In this document: piece by piece, positions 24,418 through 32,510 of the stretch | How positions within the stretch are numbered: position 1 is the first letter of the stretch | How the letters are laid out: each line of letters starts with the position of its first letter | DNA from: Collimonas silvisoli | Lineage (GTDB): Bacteria > Pseudomonadota > Gammaproteobacteria > Burkholderiales > Burkholderiaceae_D | Length of the DNA stretch: 64,000 bases | Assembly: GCF_018305005.1 (NCBI RefSeq) | Contig: NZ_JAGQEG010000001.1 | Location: forward strand, 35,139 to 99,138 | Direction of reading: 5' to 3' | Notes under the pieces: generated by a model | The model's database searches: none | Seen by the model: the letters and a program-made list of their open reading frames with translations, nothing else | What the model was told of the DNA's origin: nothing | Translations under genes and position numbers: made by a program

Positions 24418-26985
24418 CTAAAAGGCACTCACCGTTTTTGGCAGCGGAATCCTTACCGTAAATGTCGCTCCGAAGTCAGAGTTGTTCGCCGCCCACAATC
24501 CACCTTCATGCGCCTCCACGATGGAGCGCGATACGGCTAACCCGATGCCCATTCCCTTCCCCTTCGTTGTGACGAAGGCGTCGAATATTTTCTCCGGGTC
24601 CTCGACACCTGGACCGTTATCGATGACTTCAATAGCCACCTCCTGATCATCAGAAATTGCAGCCTTGATTGTTAGCAGGGGTTCACGCGGGCCTGTCCCC
24701 ATTGCCTCTATCGCGTTGCAGATCAAGTTGATAAAGACTTCTTGAATAAGCAAGGGGTCAACGAAAACCAAGGGTAGCGCCTCTTGAAAAACGGACTGCA
24801 CCGGTACTCGACGCTTGTTGGGGTCCTCCTGAACGAGGCGGACTGCTTCGTTGATGATCTCCGGCAGGTTGGCGTCTTTCCTTTCGAAGGACTCTCGCTT
24901 GAATATGGCTCGGATGTTCTGCATGGTTTGGTCGGCAGACCGAGCATCCCGCACGATTCTGTCAATGGAGGCGGCGGCTTCCTCAAGATTCGGTGGTGTC
25001 GCTGCCAACCAGCGTTTGCTTGCTTGCGCATTCGCCATTACCGACATCAGGGGTTGATTAAGCTCATGCGCAATCGAAGCAGATAATTCTGCAACCATGG
25101 CTATCTTCGAGGCTTTGTTCAACTTTGCCCTTGTCTCGCGGAGGTGGTCCTCTGCCCTCTTGCGCTCATCAATATCGACGGAAAGACCATACCATTGGAT
25201 AATCATTCCATGCGAATCGCGCAGCGGCTCACCCATGGAATGATGCCACCGGTATTCGCCATCCGCCCGCCTCAGTCTATGGACGGAACTAAATGACTCT
25301 CCGGTCTGAATCGACCTGAAGAATGCTTTCGCGGTGTACTCGAAGTCATCTGGGTGGAGTAGCTTCTCCCATCCCAGATCCAGGAAATCTTCCATCGAAC
25401 ATCCGCTGAATTCAAGCAATCGGCGACTGATGTGCGTAGCTTCACCCGTCGGCGCCGATGCCCAAAGCATCGATGGCACCGTATCAATTATTCCCAGAAG
25501 TTGGTGTTCGCGCGTCTGAAGAAAACTTTCCGCCTCCTTCAGGGCGTCGATGTCGGTGTGGACCCCATACCAATTAATGATGTTGCCCCCATCGTCTCGA
25601 ATCGCTTGCGCTCTCACCAGGTGCCAATGGTACTTGCCGTCATTTCCAAGGATTCGATAGGTATCCTCATAGGGAATCCCCAAGCGTACAGATTTGGCCC
25701 ATCGTCCTTTTACATCCTCAGCTTGCGCAGACTCAATCTTCGACATGAGATCAAAGGATGCCGATGTGTCCCAAGGCTTGCCGATGGTCTCGATCATCGT
25801 GCGATTCCATCGATCAATGCGGCCGGTTGGGTCGGCTCGCCAAATCATCGCCGGCATTGCGTCCACGAGGCGCCGAAGCTGCTTTTCCTCGCGCGTGACA
25901 GCGCTCTTGGCTGAGACCATTTCGTGGGCATCCATCATAAGGCCGTGCAACGCGACCACTTTGCCCGATTCGTCCCTAATAGCCGTGATTCGTGATTGAA
26001 ACCAGCGATATTGTCCGTCCTTGCCGACCAAGCGATGGACATGATCGTGCCATTGCCCTCCATTTACCAATATTGTCCAACGTCTCATGACCTCATCCCG
26101 ATCGTCCGGATGGATGAGTCGCCCCCAATCGGCAGCGGCCTCTTCCGCAGTCATTCCTAAATAGTCCTCGCAATAGCTGTTTATGTAGGTGACCCGTCCA
26201 TCGGGAAGGGCTTTCCACAGAAAGCCAGGGAACCGCTCGCCTAAAAGGTTCAGTTGCGTCAACTGGTCCCCGATCTGCTGCTCAGCCTTTTTTCGATCGT
26301 CGATATCCCAATTAATGTTAATCCAACGCTCGAGCCTGCCGCTGGCGTCCCGGATAGGATAGGATCGCGCAGCGAACCAACGATAGTTCCCGTCCGCACC
26401 GCGAATGCGCATCTCGACCTCCCCCGGCATCTCAGTTTCGACAAGTTTTTTCCAGTAGTCAGCTCGAAGCTGCCTGTCATCAGGGTGAACGCATGCATAA
26501 GGCTTCGTCAATGCATCTTCAGCCGCGAGTCCGGTATAAGCAAGTGCCGCCGGGCTTGCGAATTCTGGAGTTCCGTCGGGCCGCGCAAGCCACATCCAAC
26601 CTGGAAAAATCTTGAGAAGACTTTCCCAAAGCTCGTCTTGGGTAGAGCGAGAGTCGTCCGAATTGAGTGGGCGGCGCGAGTCCGTCTTGACATTTGACGC
26701 AAAGAGTACGCAAAGCCAAACGGCGCCAATTGCAGCAAAGAGTCGAATAAAGTCTGTATGTGAATGCGTAAAGCCAAAATTCGCGATGGCGGAGACGAGC
26801 GCCAATAAGCTAAATGAAAGTGCCGCAACGAGCGACTGTACCCTGCCGCGAAAACGGGCAAGTAACACAATGCAAACGACCGCGAAAAGATCAAGCTGCG
26901 GACTGAACCAGGCCGTCAGTCCTGCCCCCACGATTATCAAGGCCGCCTCCCTCATCGGGATTCGCCCCCATTTGTTCGAGCTCAT
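24418..26985 (-). CDS. Membrane-bound hybrid-free sensor histidine kinase with four PAS domains
   Basis: 855 residues. The N-terminus has about three to four membrane helices (10-100). Four tandem PAS/PAC units follow (about 115-235, 240-360, 370-490, 495-615), each ending in the PAC pattern Trp-Tyr/Ile...Asp-Ile-Asp. Then come HisKA with His in Ile-Ala-His-Glu-Leu-Asn-Gln-Pro (about 640) and HATPase boxes Asn-Ala-Ile-Glu-Ala-Met, Asp-Asn-Gly-Pro-Gly-Val and Gly-Met-Gly-Ile-Gly-Leu. It resembles FixL/TodS-type kinases. ATG 26985 has AGAGG 7 nt upstream. An ECF-like promoter on this strand lies at 27077-27106. Confidence 0.92.
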   Translation of the reverse strand: MSSNKWGRIPMREAALIIVGAGLTAWFSPQLDLFAVVCIVLLARFRGRVQSLVAALSFSLLALVSAIANFGFTHSHTDFIRLFAAIGAVWLCVLFASNVKTDSRRPLNSDDSRSTQDELWESLLKIFPGWMWLARPDGTPEFASPAALAYTGLAAEDALTKPYACVHPDDRQLRADYWKKLVETEMPGEVEMRIRGADGNYRWFAARSYPIRDASGRLERWININWDIDDRKKAEQQIGDQLTQLNLLGERFPGFLWKALPDGRVTYINSYCEDYLGMTAEEAAADWGRLIHPDDRDEVMRRWTILVNGGQWHDHVHRLVGKDGQYRWFQSRITAIRDESGKVVALHGLMMDAHEMVSAKSAVTREEKQLRRLVDAMPAMIWRADPTGRIDRWNRTMIETIGKPWDTSASFDLMSKIESAQAEDVKGRWAKSVRLGIPYEDTYRILGNDGKYHWHLVRAQAIRDDGGNIINWYGVHTDIDALKEAESFLQTREHQLLGIIDTVPSMLWASAPTGEATHISRRLLEFSGCSMEDFLDLGWEKLLHPDDFEYTAKAFFRSIQTGESFSSVHRLRRADGEYRWHHSMGEPLRDSHGMIIQWYGLSVDIDERKRAEDHLRETRAKLNKASKIAMVAELSASIAHELNQPLMSVMANAQASKRWLAATPPNLEEAAASIDRIVRDARSADQTMQNIRAIFKRESFERKDANLPEIINEAVRLVQEDPNKRRVPVQSVFQEALPLVFVDPLLIQEVFINLICNAIEAMGTGPREPLLTIKAAISDDQEVAIEVIDNGPGVEDPEKIFDAFVTTKGKGMGIGLAVSRSIVEAHEGGLWAANNSDFGATFTVRIPLPKTVSAF

Positions 26986-27076
26986 ATGCGTACCTCTTTG
27001 CATGCCGGCGTTCCGCAGGCTTGCGACTACCGCAGATATCGATGTTCTATTTGGATCCTGAGTGTTCCCGGCGCCA

Positions 27077-27106
27077 GTATACGTGCGCGCGCTTCATTTT
27101 ATTCCC
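27077..27106 (-). promoter_or_regulatory. ECF-type promoter candidate, leftward (module A)
   Basis: On the minus strand GGGAATAAAA at 27106-27097 and GTATAC at 27082-27077 have the same 24-nt register as the rightward promoters. It points toward the PAS kinase gene, about 90 nt away. Confidence 0.5.
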
Positions 27107-27136
27107 GGCCATGAGGAGCAGACAGAAAAATATCGC

Positions 27137-27166
27137 GAGAATAATTTCCGGCTGCCCGCAGTTATA
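27137..27166 (+). promoter_or_regulatory. ECF-sigma promoter candidate upstream of small lipoprotein (module A)
   Basis: GAGAATAATTTCC starting at 27137 with GTTAT at 27161-27165. The spacing is identical to the candidates before the sigma operon and the cytochrome c operon. Confidence 0.7.
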
Positions 27167-27349
27167 CAAGTGACGACACGCACCGGTGTTTCCAGAACAG
27201 GAAACATGGATAGGCCCCATAGCGCAAAAGAGGTGCTACGGCGCAGTGCCGCCCCCGGTTGGCACCTGATAACACTCTGGTGTTCATTTGATTGGCAAAC
27301 CAACGCTTTTCCCGGTTTGTCATGTATTGCGATCTTATAGGAGATCATC

Positions 27350-27487
27350 ATGAAATTCGCAAAAACCATTCTCGCCATTGGCGTCACGCTCCTCACTCTT
27401 GCCGCTGCCGGATGCGCACAGCTTGATCCCATGAATGCAGCCTCGGGCATGTCGCCAGATATGGGCAGCATGTACTCCGGGCAGTGA
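27350..27487 (+). CDS. Very small lipoprotein (45 residues)
   Basis: A clear lipoprotein signal: basic start, hydrophobic core, lipobox Ala-Ala-Ala-Gly-Cys with the lipidated Cys at position 22. The mature part is only about 24 residues and Met/Ser/Gly-rich (Asp-Met-Gly-Ser-Met). TAGGAG precedes ATG 27350. It is the first gene after ECF-type promoter A and is followed by a strong hairpin. The Met-rich tail would suit metal binding or oxidant scavenging, but this is speculation. Confidence 0.75.
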   Translation: MKFAKTILAIGVTLLTLAAAGCAQLDPMNAASGMSPDMGSMYSGQ

Positions 27488-27513
27488 CGCGAGCTGCAAC
27501 AGCCCGTTGGCTG

Positions 27514-27545
27514 ACGGCTGCCCGGTTATTTTTCCGGACAGCCGT
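27514..27545 (+). other. Stem-loop between the two lipoprotein genes
   Basis: Arms acggctgcccgg and ccggacagccgt pair at 11 of 12 positions around the loop ttattttt. There is no T-run after the stem, so it may be a partial terminator or an mRNA stabiliser. A smaller stem (cagcc/ggctg, 27500-27513) sits just upstream. Confidence 0.5.
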
Positions 27546-27581
27546 GATCCCATTCACATGATTATTCGTTGGAGGCAAACC

Positions 27582-28094
27582 ATGAGCCCCATCCACGCCA
27601 TGAAGTACGGCCAGTGCTTGAGCGCCCGCTACGCGCCCATCGCCGTCGCCTTGTTGCTAGCCAGCTGTGCCACGCCGGCATCGATTCCGCCGGGCGCCAG
27701 TCAGAACCAGGTTCAGGCTCGGTTCGGCGCTCCGCGCGAGGTCTATCACCTGCCGGATGACACCACACGCTGGCTTTATCCCACGCAACCTGCCGGCGAA
27801 TACACGTGGGCGGCCGACATCGACGCGCATGGGCGAGTTGTCAGCGTCAAACAAGTATTGACCATGGAGGAATTCGGCCGGGCCAAGATCGGCCAGTGGA
27901 CCACGCAGGATGTGCTGGTGCATTTTGGCCGACCGGTAGAAACCGCCTATTTTCCGCGCATGCGGCGTCATGTCTGGAGTTACCGCTTCCTGCAAGACGG
28001 CGTGTGGTATTCGATGATGCATTTTTACTTCGATCCGGATGGCGTATTGCGCCTTACCCAAACCGGCCCGGATCCCGAAGAGGAGCAAAACTGA
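27582..28094 (+). CDS. BamE/SmpA-like outer-membrane lipoprotein
   Basis: 170 residues. Lipobox Leu-Leu-Ala-Ser-Cys puts the lipidated Cys near residue 28. The mature part seems to hold two BamE-like repeats: Gln-Asn-Gln-Val-Gln-Ala-Arg-Phe-Gly-Ala-Pro and Thr-Gln-Asp-Val-Leu-Val-His-Phe-Gly-Arg-Pro, each followed by a Trp-containing beta hairpin. GGAGG precedes ATG 27582. It is probably cotranscribed with the 45-residue lipoprotein from the ECF-type promoter. Envelope-stress function is inferred. Confidence 0.8.
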   Translation: MSPIHAMKYGQCLSARYAPIAVALLLASCATPASIPPGASQNQVQARFGAPREVYHLPDDTTRWLYPTQPAGEYTWAADIDAHGRVVSVKQVLTMEEFGRAKIGQWTTQDVLVHFGRPVETAYFPRMRRHVWSYRFLQDGVWYSMMHFYFDPDGVLRLTQTGPDPEEEQN

Positions 28095-28208
28095 AAATGA
28101 TCGTGAGCCGAACTGTCCGCCCAGACTGAGCCAGAGGCGATCGGGGTCAGGCGGCGCCACTGCGGCCTTGATGCGTTTCCGCGAGGCAAGTGGTGTGAGG
28201 GTCGCCGC

Positions 28209-28238
28209 GTATACCGCCGCGCTCTTCGTTTTATTCCC
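28209..28238 (-). promoter_or_regulatory. ECF-type promoter candidate, leftward (module B)
   Basis: GGGAATAAAA at 28238-28229 and GTATAC at 28214-28209 on the minus strand, in the same register as module A. It would transcribe antisense to the 3' end of the 27582 gene. Confidence 0.45.
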
Positions 28239-28268
28239 GGATTTGTCGCGACAATCAAAAAATATCGC

Positions 28269-28298
28269 GGGAATAAATCCCGGCCGCTGACGGTTATG
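28269..28298 (+). promoter_or_regulatory. ECF-sigma promoter candidate of the sigma operon (module B)
   Basis: GGGAATAAATCCC at 28269 and GTTAT at 28293-28297, about 77 nt before the leader ORF. It implies autoregulation of the sigma gene. Confidence 0.72.
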
Positions 28299-28373
28299 GG
28301 GGTATGAACGTCGGCATTTGCGGCGCTCGGATGCTGCCAGCATCTCCCGACAGAACAAGCAATGGAGGAACTC

Positions 28374-28463
28374 ATGAGAAACGATCACAAGATACCCCCA
28401 TATGGTTGGCGTAGTCGCCAGTTAGACCAGGCGCAAATCAGGGAAAGCGGGAGATCGCCGTGA
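28374..28463 (+). CDS. 29-codon leader ORF overlapping the sigma gene
   Basis: ATG 28374 has a strong GGAGG 5 nt upstream. The frame encodes a polar, basic peptide and ends in TGA within the GTG start of the sigma gene (GTGA). The sigma gene has no better ribosome site of its own, so translational coupling through this ORF is plausible. No homologue is known to me. Confidence 0.6.
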   Translation: MRNDHKIPPYGWRSRQLDQAQIRESGRSP

Positions 28464-29098
28464 TCGCGGCCGACGAGTCACGTCGGTCACGCCGATTCGA
28501 AGAGCTGGCGTTGCCGCATCTGGACGCTGCCTACAACCTGGCACGCTGGCTGACCGGCAGCGCGAGCGATGCCGACGATGTCGTGCAGGATGCGTACCTG
28601 CGCGCCTTTCGGTTCTTCGACGGTTTCCATGGCGACAACGCGCGCGCATGGCTACTCGCGATCGTTCGGAACACCTGGTTTACCGAATGGCGCCGGCGCA
28701 ACGACGCAGCTGACGACACACCCTATGACGACGCACTGCACGACGACGAGCGACTCCCGGGATGGGTCGACGAGATCGGCAGCGATCCCGAAACGCTCGC
28801 CGTGCGGCGCGACGATGTGGACTTGATTCATCACGCGCTCGACGTATTGCCGGTCGAATATCGCGAGGTGCTGGTCCTGCGCGAGTTGGAAGACATGAGC
28901 TACCGCGACATTGCGACCGTCGCGGGCGTTCCGATCGGCACCGTGATGTCGCGGCTGGCGCGTGGCCGCAGCCTGCTTTGTGCAGCAGTGCGCAAGGCGC
29001 AGGGAGCGATGCCATCGGAGCTTGCGCCCGTGCGCGGCAAGGCAGACGGCAACTTGGTCAGGATGCCTGCGCCGAGTTCACAAAAAGGAGTTAAGTAA
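28460..29098 (+). CDS. ECF (sigma-70 family, group 4) RNA polymerase sigma factor
   Basis: 212 residues. Region 2 (about 12-85) includes Asp-Ala-Asp-Asp-Val-Val-Gln-Asp-Ala-Tyr-Leu-Arg-Ala-Phe, and region 4 (about 125-175) includes Leu-Pro-Val-Glu-Tyr-Arg-Glu-Val and Ile-Gly-Thr-Val-Met-Ser-Arg-Leu. Regions 1.1 and 3 are absent. A 35-residue tail follows region 4. GTG start within the leader ORF stop. The following gene, overlapped by TAATG, encodes a membrane anti-sigma factor. Probable targets are the promoters at 27137, 28269 and 29839. Confidence 0.93.
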   Translation: MIAADESRRSRRFEELALPHLDAAYNLARWLTGSASDADDVVQDAYLRAFRFFDGFHGDNARAWLLAIVRNTWFTEWRRRNDAADDTPYDDALHDDERLPGWVDEIGSDPETLAVRRDDVDLIHHALDVLPVEYREVLVLRELEDMSYRDIATVAGVPIGTVMSRLARGRSLLCAAVRKAQGAMPSELAPVRGKADGNLVRMPAPSSQKGVK

Positions 29099-29802
29099 TG
29101 GATAAGAAAGAAACATTAAGCTCGCTTGGCAGTGTGCTGCGTGACGGATCACTCTATCATCGCGCCCCACCCCATCTGCGCGCGCGCGTGCTCGCCGAGT
29201 TGCCGCACGAGTTGCCACGCGAGTCTCCCCGCCGGACCGTCTTTGCATGGGGCGGCTTCACCGCGGATGGCGTACGGGCATGGCTTAACGGAGGGCTTAC
29301 GGGAATCGCGGTCTGTGCGCTGGCATTGAGCGCGGTCACCTTGATCCAGCGGCCGACGCCAACCGGCTCAATCGACCAGGAGATTGTGTCGAGCCACGTG
29401 CGCGCGTTGTTGTCGCAGCACCCGATCGACGTGGTGTCGACCGATCAGCACACCGTCAAGCCGTGGTTCAACGGCAGACTCGACTATACGCCGCCGGTCG
29501 TCGATCTCGCCGCGCAAGGTTTTCCGCTTGTCGGCGGACGAATCGACTACGTGGGTCACCGCACCGTCGCGGTGCTGATCTATCGCTACCAAAAGCACCC
29601 CATCGATCTGTACGTATTTCCCGATGCCGGCGGTACGCCGTCTCCCGCCGCACGAGCCTCGGATGGCTATGCGATGGCTCACTGGCAGCGCAACGGCATG
29701 ACTTACTGGGCCATCACCGATGCCCAATCTGCCCATCTGCATGCGTTCGAGCAAGCGGTGCAGGCAGAGGAAGATCATGAAGAAAACCCGTTGCGGGAAT
29801 AA
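29098..29802 (+). CDS. Transmembrane anti-sigma factor
   Basis: 234 residues: a cytoplasmic N-terminal segment of about 60 residues (Leu-Arg-Ala-Arg-Val-Leu-Ala-Glu-Leu-Pro), one membrane helix (about 66-84) and a periplasmic domain of about 150 residues with Val-Ala-Val-Leu-Ile-Tyr-Arg. The layout and overlap with the sigma gene fit an anti-sigma factor. No zinc-binding His-x3-Cys-x2-Cys motif is present, so it is a non-ZAS type. The periplasmic part would sense the signal. Confidence 0.85.
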   Translation: MDKKETLSSLGSVLRDGSLYHRAPPHLRARVLAELPHELPRESPRRTVFAWGGFTADGVRAWLNGGLTGIAVCALALSAVTLIQRPTPTGSIDQEIVSSHVRALLSQHPIDVVSTDQHTVKPWFNGRLDYTPPVVDLAAQGFPLVGGRIDYVGHRTVAVLIYRYQKHPIDLYVFPDAGGTPSPAARASDGYAMAHWQRNGMTYWAITDAQSAHLHAFEQAVQAEEDHEENPLRE

Positions 29803-29838
29803 GGCGGCTAGGGTTCTGGTGAATAAATCGAGATTGAC

Positions 29839-29868
29839 GGGAATATTTTCCTCCCGTTCCGAGTTATA
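29839..29868 (+). promoter_or_regulatory. ECF-sigma promoter candidate of the cytochrome c operon
   Basis: GGGAATATTTTCC at 29839 with GTTATA at 29863-29868, in the same register as modules A and B, 67 nt before the cytochrome gene. It lacks the leftward partner. Confidence 0.72.
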
Positions 29869-29933
29869 CCGTTTACAGGAATGGATTGCATCGATCGGAC
29901 GCCAACAAACCTGCACATCGAAAGGATTGCGAC

Positions 29934-30323
29934 ATGAAACAAGATCACTTATTCCTTGGCCTGGGCTTGGCCATGCTGATGGGCGTCAGCGGCGCCGCAG
30001 CCGCTGCCGGCGATACGATACGCGGCCAGGAGCTCTACCAAAGCATGTGCATGTCCTGTCACTCGATTGACTACAACGGCGTTGGGCCGGCACACAAGGG
30101 GCTGTTCGGCAGGAAGGCTGGCAGTCACGCTGATTACCTCTATTCACCGGCTGTGAAGTCATCCAACATTGTCTGGACCGACAAAACGCTGGATAAATGG
30201 CTGTCCAATCCTGAGAAACTGATTCCGGGGCAAAAAATGGGGTTCATGGTGCCTGACGCAAAAGACCGCGCCGACTTGATTGCCTATTTGAAGAAGGAGG
30301 CGGGACGAGAAGAGAAGCCCTAA
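29934..30323 (+). CDS. Class I c-type cytochrome (periplasmic)
   Basis: 129 residues with a Sec signal peptide (about 1-25) and a single haem site Cys39-x-x-Cys42-His43. The distal ligand is probably Met102 in Gly-Gln-Lys-Met-Gly-Phe. It resembles cytochrome c2/c550 proteins, with the Gly-Pro-Ala-His-Lys-Gly-Leu segment. First gene of the redox operon behind an ECF-type promoter. It would shuttle electrons in the periplasm among the operon's other redox proteins. Confidence 0.92.
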   Translation: MKQDHLFLGLGLAMLMGVSGAAAAAGDTIRGQELYQSMCMSCHSIDYNGVGPAHKGLFGRKAGSHADYLYSPAVKSSNIVWTDKTLDKWLSNPEKLIPGQKMGFMVPDAKDRADLIAYLKKEAGREEKP

Positions 30324-30411
30324 CTACTCGACCTACTCGACCGACCTCTTAAACACTTGTTCTGTAACAGTCTGCTCCACAGCTATTCCAACCATTTAAA
30401 GGAGAAAAATC

Positions 30412-31317
30412 ATGCTTGATCGCAGAAATTTTCTGAAACTGACCGCTGTCGGCGGCGGTGCGGTATTTATTTCCGGGCTATATGGCCAGACGCAAGCTGC
30501 AACGACCGACAAAACGGCGGCGGCATCCGCTTACGACGATTTCTATTTCGTTCAGTTGTCCGACACGCATTGGGGGTATAGCGGTGCGGCCAATCCGGAT
30601 GCACTCAACACATTCAAGAAGACGGTTGCCACTGTCAATGCACTTGAAGTGCAACCGGATTTTATTATCTTTACCGGGGATCTGACCCACACGACGGATG
30701 ATCCGAAGGAACGTCGGAAACGTATGAGCGAGTTCAAAGAGATTGCGGCCGGATTAAAAGTGAAAACAGTGCGTTTTATCCCGGGAGAGCATGACGCTTC
30801 GCTCGATAACGGCGCGGCATTCAAGGAAAATTTTGGCCCGACGAATTACGTGTTTGATCATAAAGGGGTGCATTTCATCGCTTTGGATAACGTCTCCGAT
30901 CCCGGCGCAAGTATTGGCGATGCCCAACTGGATTGGCTAAAAAACGATCTTGCCAAACAAGCAAAAGATGCAAGGATTGTTGTCTTCACACATCGTCCCC
31001 TGTTCGATCTGGTTCCCAAATGGGATTGGGCCACCCGCGATGGCGACAAAGCGATTGCGTTATTGACGCCATACAGCAATGTAACGGTGTTCTATGGCCA
31101 CATTCACCAGGAAAATCACCACATGACGGGGCAGATCGCGCACCACGCAGCCAAGTCGCTCATTTTCCCATTGCCGGCGCCAGGCTCGCAAGATAAGCGC
31201 ACCCCCTTGCCTTGGGATGCCGCTGCGCCGAATAAAGGACTCGGTTTTCGCGAGGTGGAAGCTGAACGCAAGGATAGTGAATACAAGATCACTGAATTTC
31301 CTGTGACGAGGGCGTAA
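30412..31317 (+). CDS. Tat-exported calcineurin-like metallophosphoesterase
   Basis: 301 residues. The N-terminus has the twin-arginine motif Asp-Arg-Arg-Asn-Phe-Leu-Lys then a hydrophobic stretch. Metal-binding motifs: Asp51-x-His53, Gly-Asp90, Gly-Glu-His127-Asp128, His194 and Gly-His230-x-His232. The usual Asn in the third motif (Gly-Asn-His) is Glu126, an uncommon change at a metal-contacting position. AAAGGAG ribosome site. Second gene of the redox operon; substrate unknown. Confidence 0.9.
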   Translation: MLDRRNFLKLTAVGGGAVFISGLYGQTQAATTDKTAAASAYDDFYFVQLSDTHWGYSGAANPDALNTFKKTVATVNALEVQPDFIIFTGDLTHTTDDPKERRKRMSEFKEIAAGLKVKTVRFIPGEHDASLDNGAAFKENFGPTNYVFDHKGVHFIALDNVSDPGASIGDAQLDWLKNDLAKQAKDARIVVFTHRPLFDLVPKWDWATRDGDKAIALLTPYSNVTVFYGHIHQENHHMTGQIAHHAAKSLIFPLPAPGSQDKRTPLPWDAAAPNKGLGFREVEAERKDSEYKITEFPVTRA

Positions 31318-31320
31318 GCC

Positions 31321-31704
31321 ATGGATCATTCAAGAAGGCAGATATGTTTGAGTGCCGTCTACGGCATCGGGGCGCTTCTATCGGGGGCGGCGATCAACGC
31401 CCAGGGGCAGACAAAGAATGTTGCAAAAGAAAAGGTAATAAAAATTCAAGCCAAAAAATTCGTCTATACACCGAACCAAATTGTCTTAAAAAAGGGCGAG
31501 CCAGTCGTGCTGGAGTTCACCTCCGTGGATTTCGTGCATGGATTTAAGATACCGGATATGAATATCCGCGCCGACCTGCCGCCCGGCAAGGTCACTCAAG
31601 TCAGGCTGACACCCGACAAGGCCGGTGAATACGATTTCTTATGTGACAATTTCTGTGGCAGCGGCCATGAGGAAATGAATGGAAAAATAACCGTAGTTGG
31701 CTGA
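31321..31704 (+). CDS. CuA-like cupredoxin (cytochrome oxidase subunit II-like)
   Basis: 127 residues with a signal-like N-terminus containing Ser-Arg-Arg-Gln. The copper motif of CuA centres is complete: His73, Cys108-x3-Cys112-x3-His116-x2-Met119. There is no transmembrane hairpin, so it is a soluble periplasmic CuA-type electron carrier and not a true oxidase subunit. It begins 3 nt after the phosphoesterase stop. It probably exchanges electrons with the operon's cytochrome c. Confidence 0.88.
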   Translation: MDHSRRQICLSAVYGIGALLSGAAINAQGQTKNVAKEKVIKIQAKKFVYTPNQIVLKKGEPVVLEFTSVDFVHGFKIPDMNIRADLPPGKVTQVRLTPDKAGEYDFLCDNFCGSGHEEMNGKITVVG

Positions 31705-31811
31705 TGCATTTTCCGTCATTGCAAGGAAATCAATGCGGGGCGAATTAATCAAGGTGCGTTGAGCGGAGCGGCGCGGACGTTCAACCTGCCCGACCCAATC
31801 GGCGGCCTCAG

Positions 31812-32510
31812 ATGAACCAGCAGAAACGCGTAGGCGCGAAAGTCCAAATTTCGAAGAACGGCCCGTATATCGTCTCGGGCGATGTACCTCTAAGTAAGGA
31901 GATCATCGGTGCAAACGAAGATGGCGAGTCGGTAAAGTGGGAACAGAAACAGAAATATCCATCTCAGGGGCAATACGCATTGTGCCGCTGCGGCCACAGT
32001 GCGAACAAGCCATTTTGCGACGGCTCGCATGCGAAAGCTGGATTTGACGGCACCGAAACCGCGAGCCGCCAGCCGTATCTCGTGCAGGCCAAAGTAATAC
32101 AAGGCCCGACGATGTCATTGACAGACGTCGAGAGCTTGTGCGCGTTCGCGCGCTTTTGCGATCCACGTGGAGGGGTGTGGAATCTCGTCAGCGCAACGGA
32201 CAACCCTTCGGCGAACAAGCATTTCGTAAGCCAGGTCTGCGACTGCCCTTCGGGGCGGCTGGTGGCTTGGGACAACCAGACCGGCAAACCGGTCGAGCCG
32301 ATGTATGAGCCATCCATATGCCTGATCGAAGACCCCGCCAAGGGGTGCTCCGGGCCGCTATGGTTGCGCGGTGGAGTGCAGCTGATCGGGGGCGATGGTT
32401 TCGAATACGAAGTACGCAATCGCGTGACCTTGTGCCGCTGCGGCGCATCGCAGAACAAGCCTTTCTGCGACGGCACGCATGCGTCGATCTGGTTCAGCGA
32501 CAAGAACTGA
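31812..32510 (+). CDS. Double CDGSH iron-sulfur protein
   Basis: 232 residues with two mitoNEET-like [2Fe-2S] sites, each Cys-x-Cys-x8-Cys-x3-His: 58/60/69/73 and 208/210/219/223. Between them lies a segment with Cys residues (Leu-Cys-Ala-Phe-Ala-Arg-Phe-Cys-Asp; Val-Cys-Asp-Cys-Pro) that could bind another cluster, as in bacterial CDGSH fusions. No signal peptide: cytoplasmic. ATG 31812 is 107 nt after the cupredoxin gene. Confidence 0.9.
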   Translation: MNQQKRVGAKVQISKNGPYIVSGDVPLSKEIIGANEDGESVKWEQKQKYPSQGQYALCRCGHSANKPFCDGSHAKAGFDGTETASRQPYLVQAKVIQGPTMSLTDVESLCAFARFCDPRGGVWNLVSATDNPSANKHFVSQVCDCPSGRLVAWDNQTGKPVEPMYEPSICLIEDPAKGCSGPLWLRGGVQLIGGDGFEYEVRNRVTLCRCGASQNKPFCDGTHASIWFSDKN

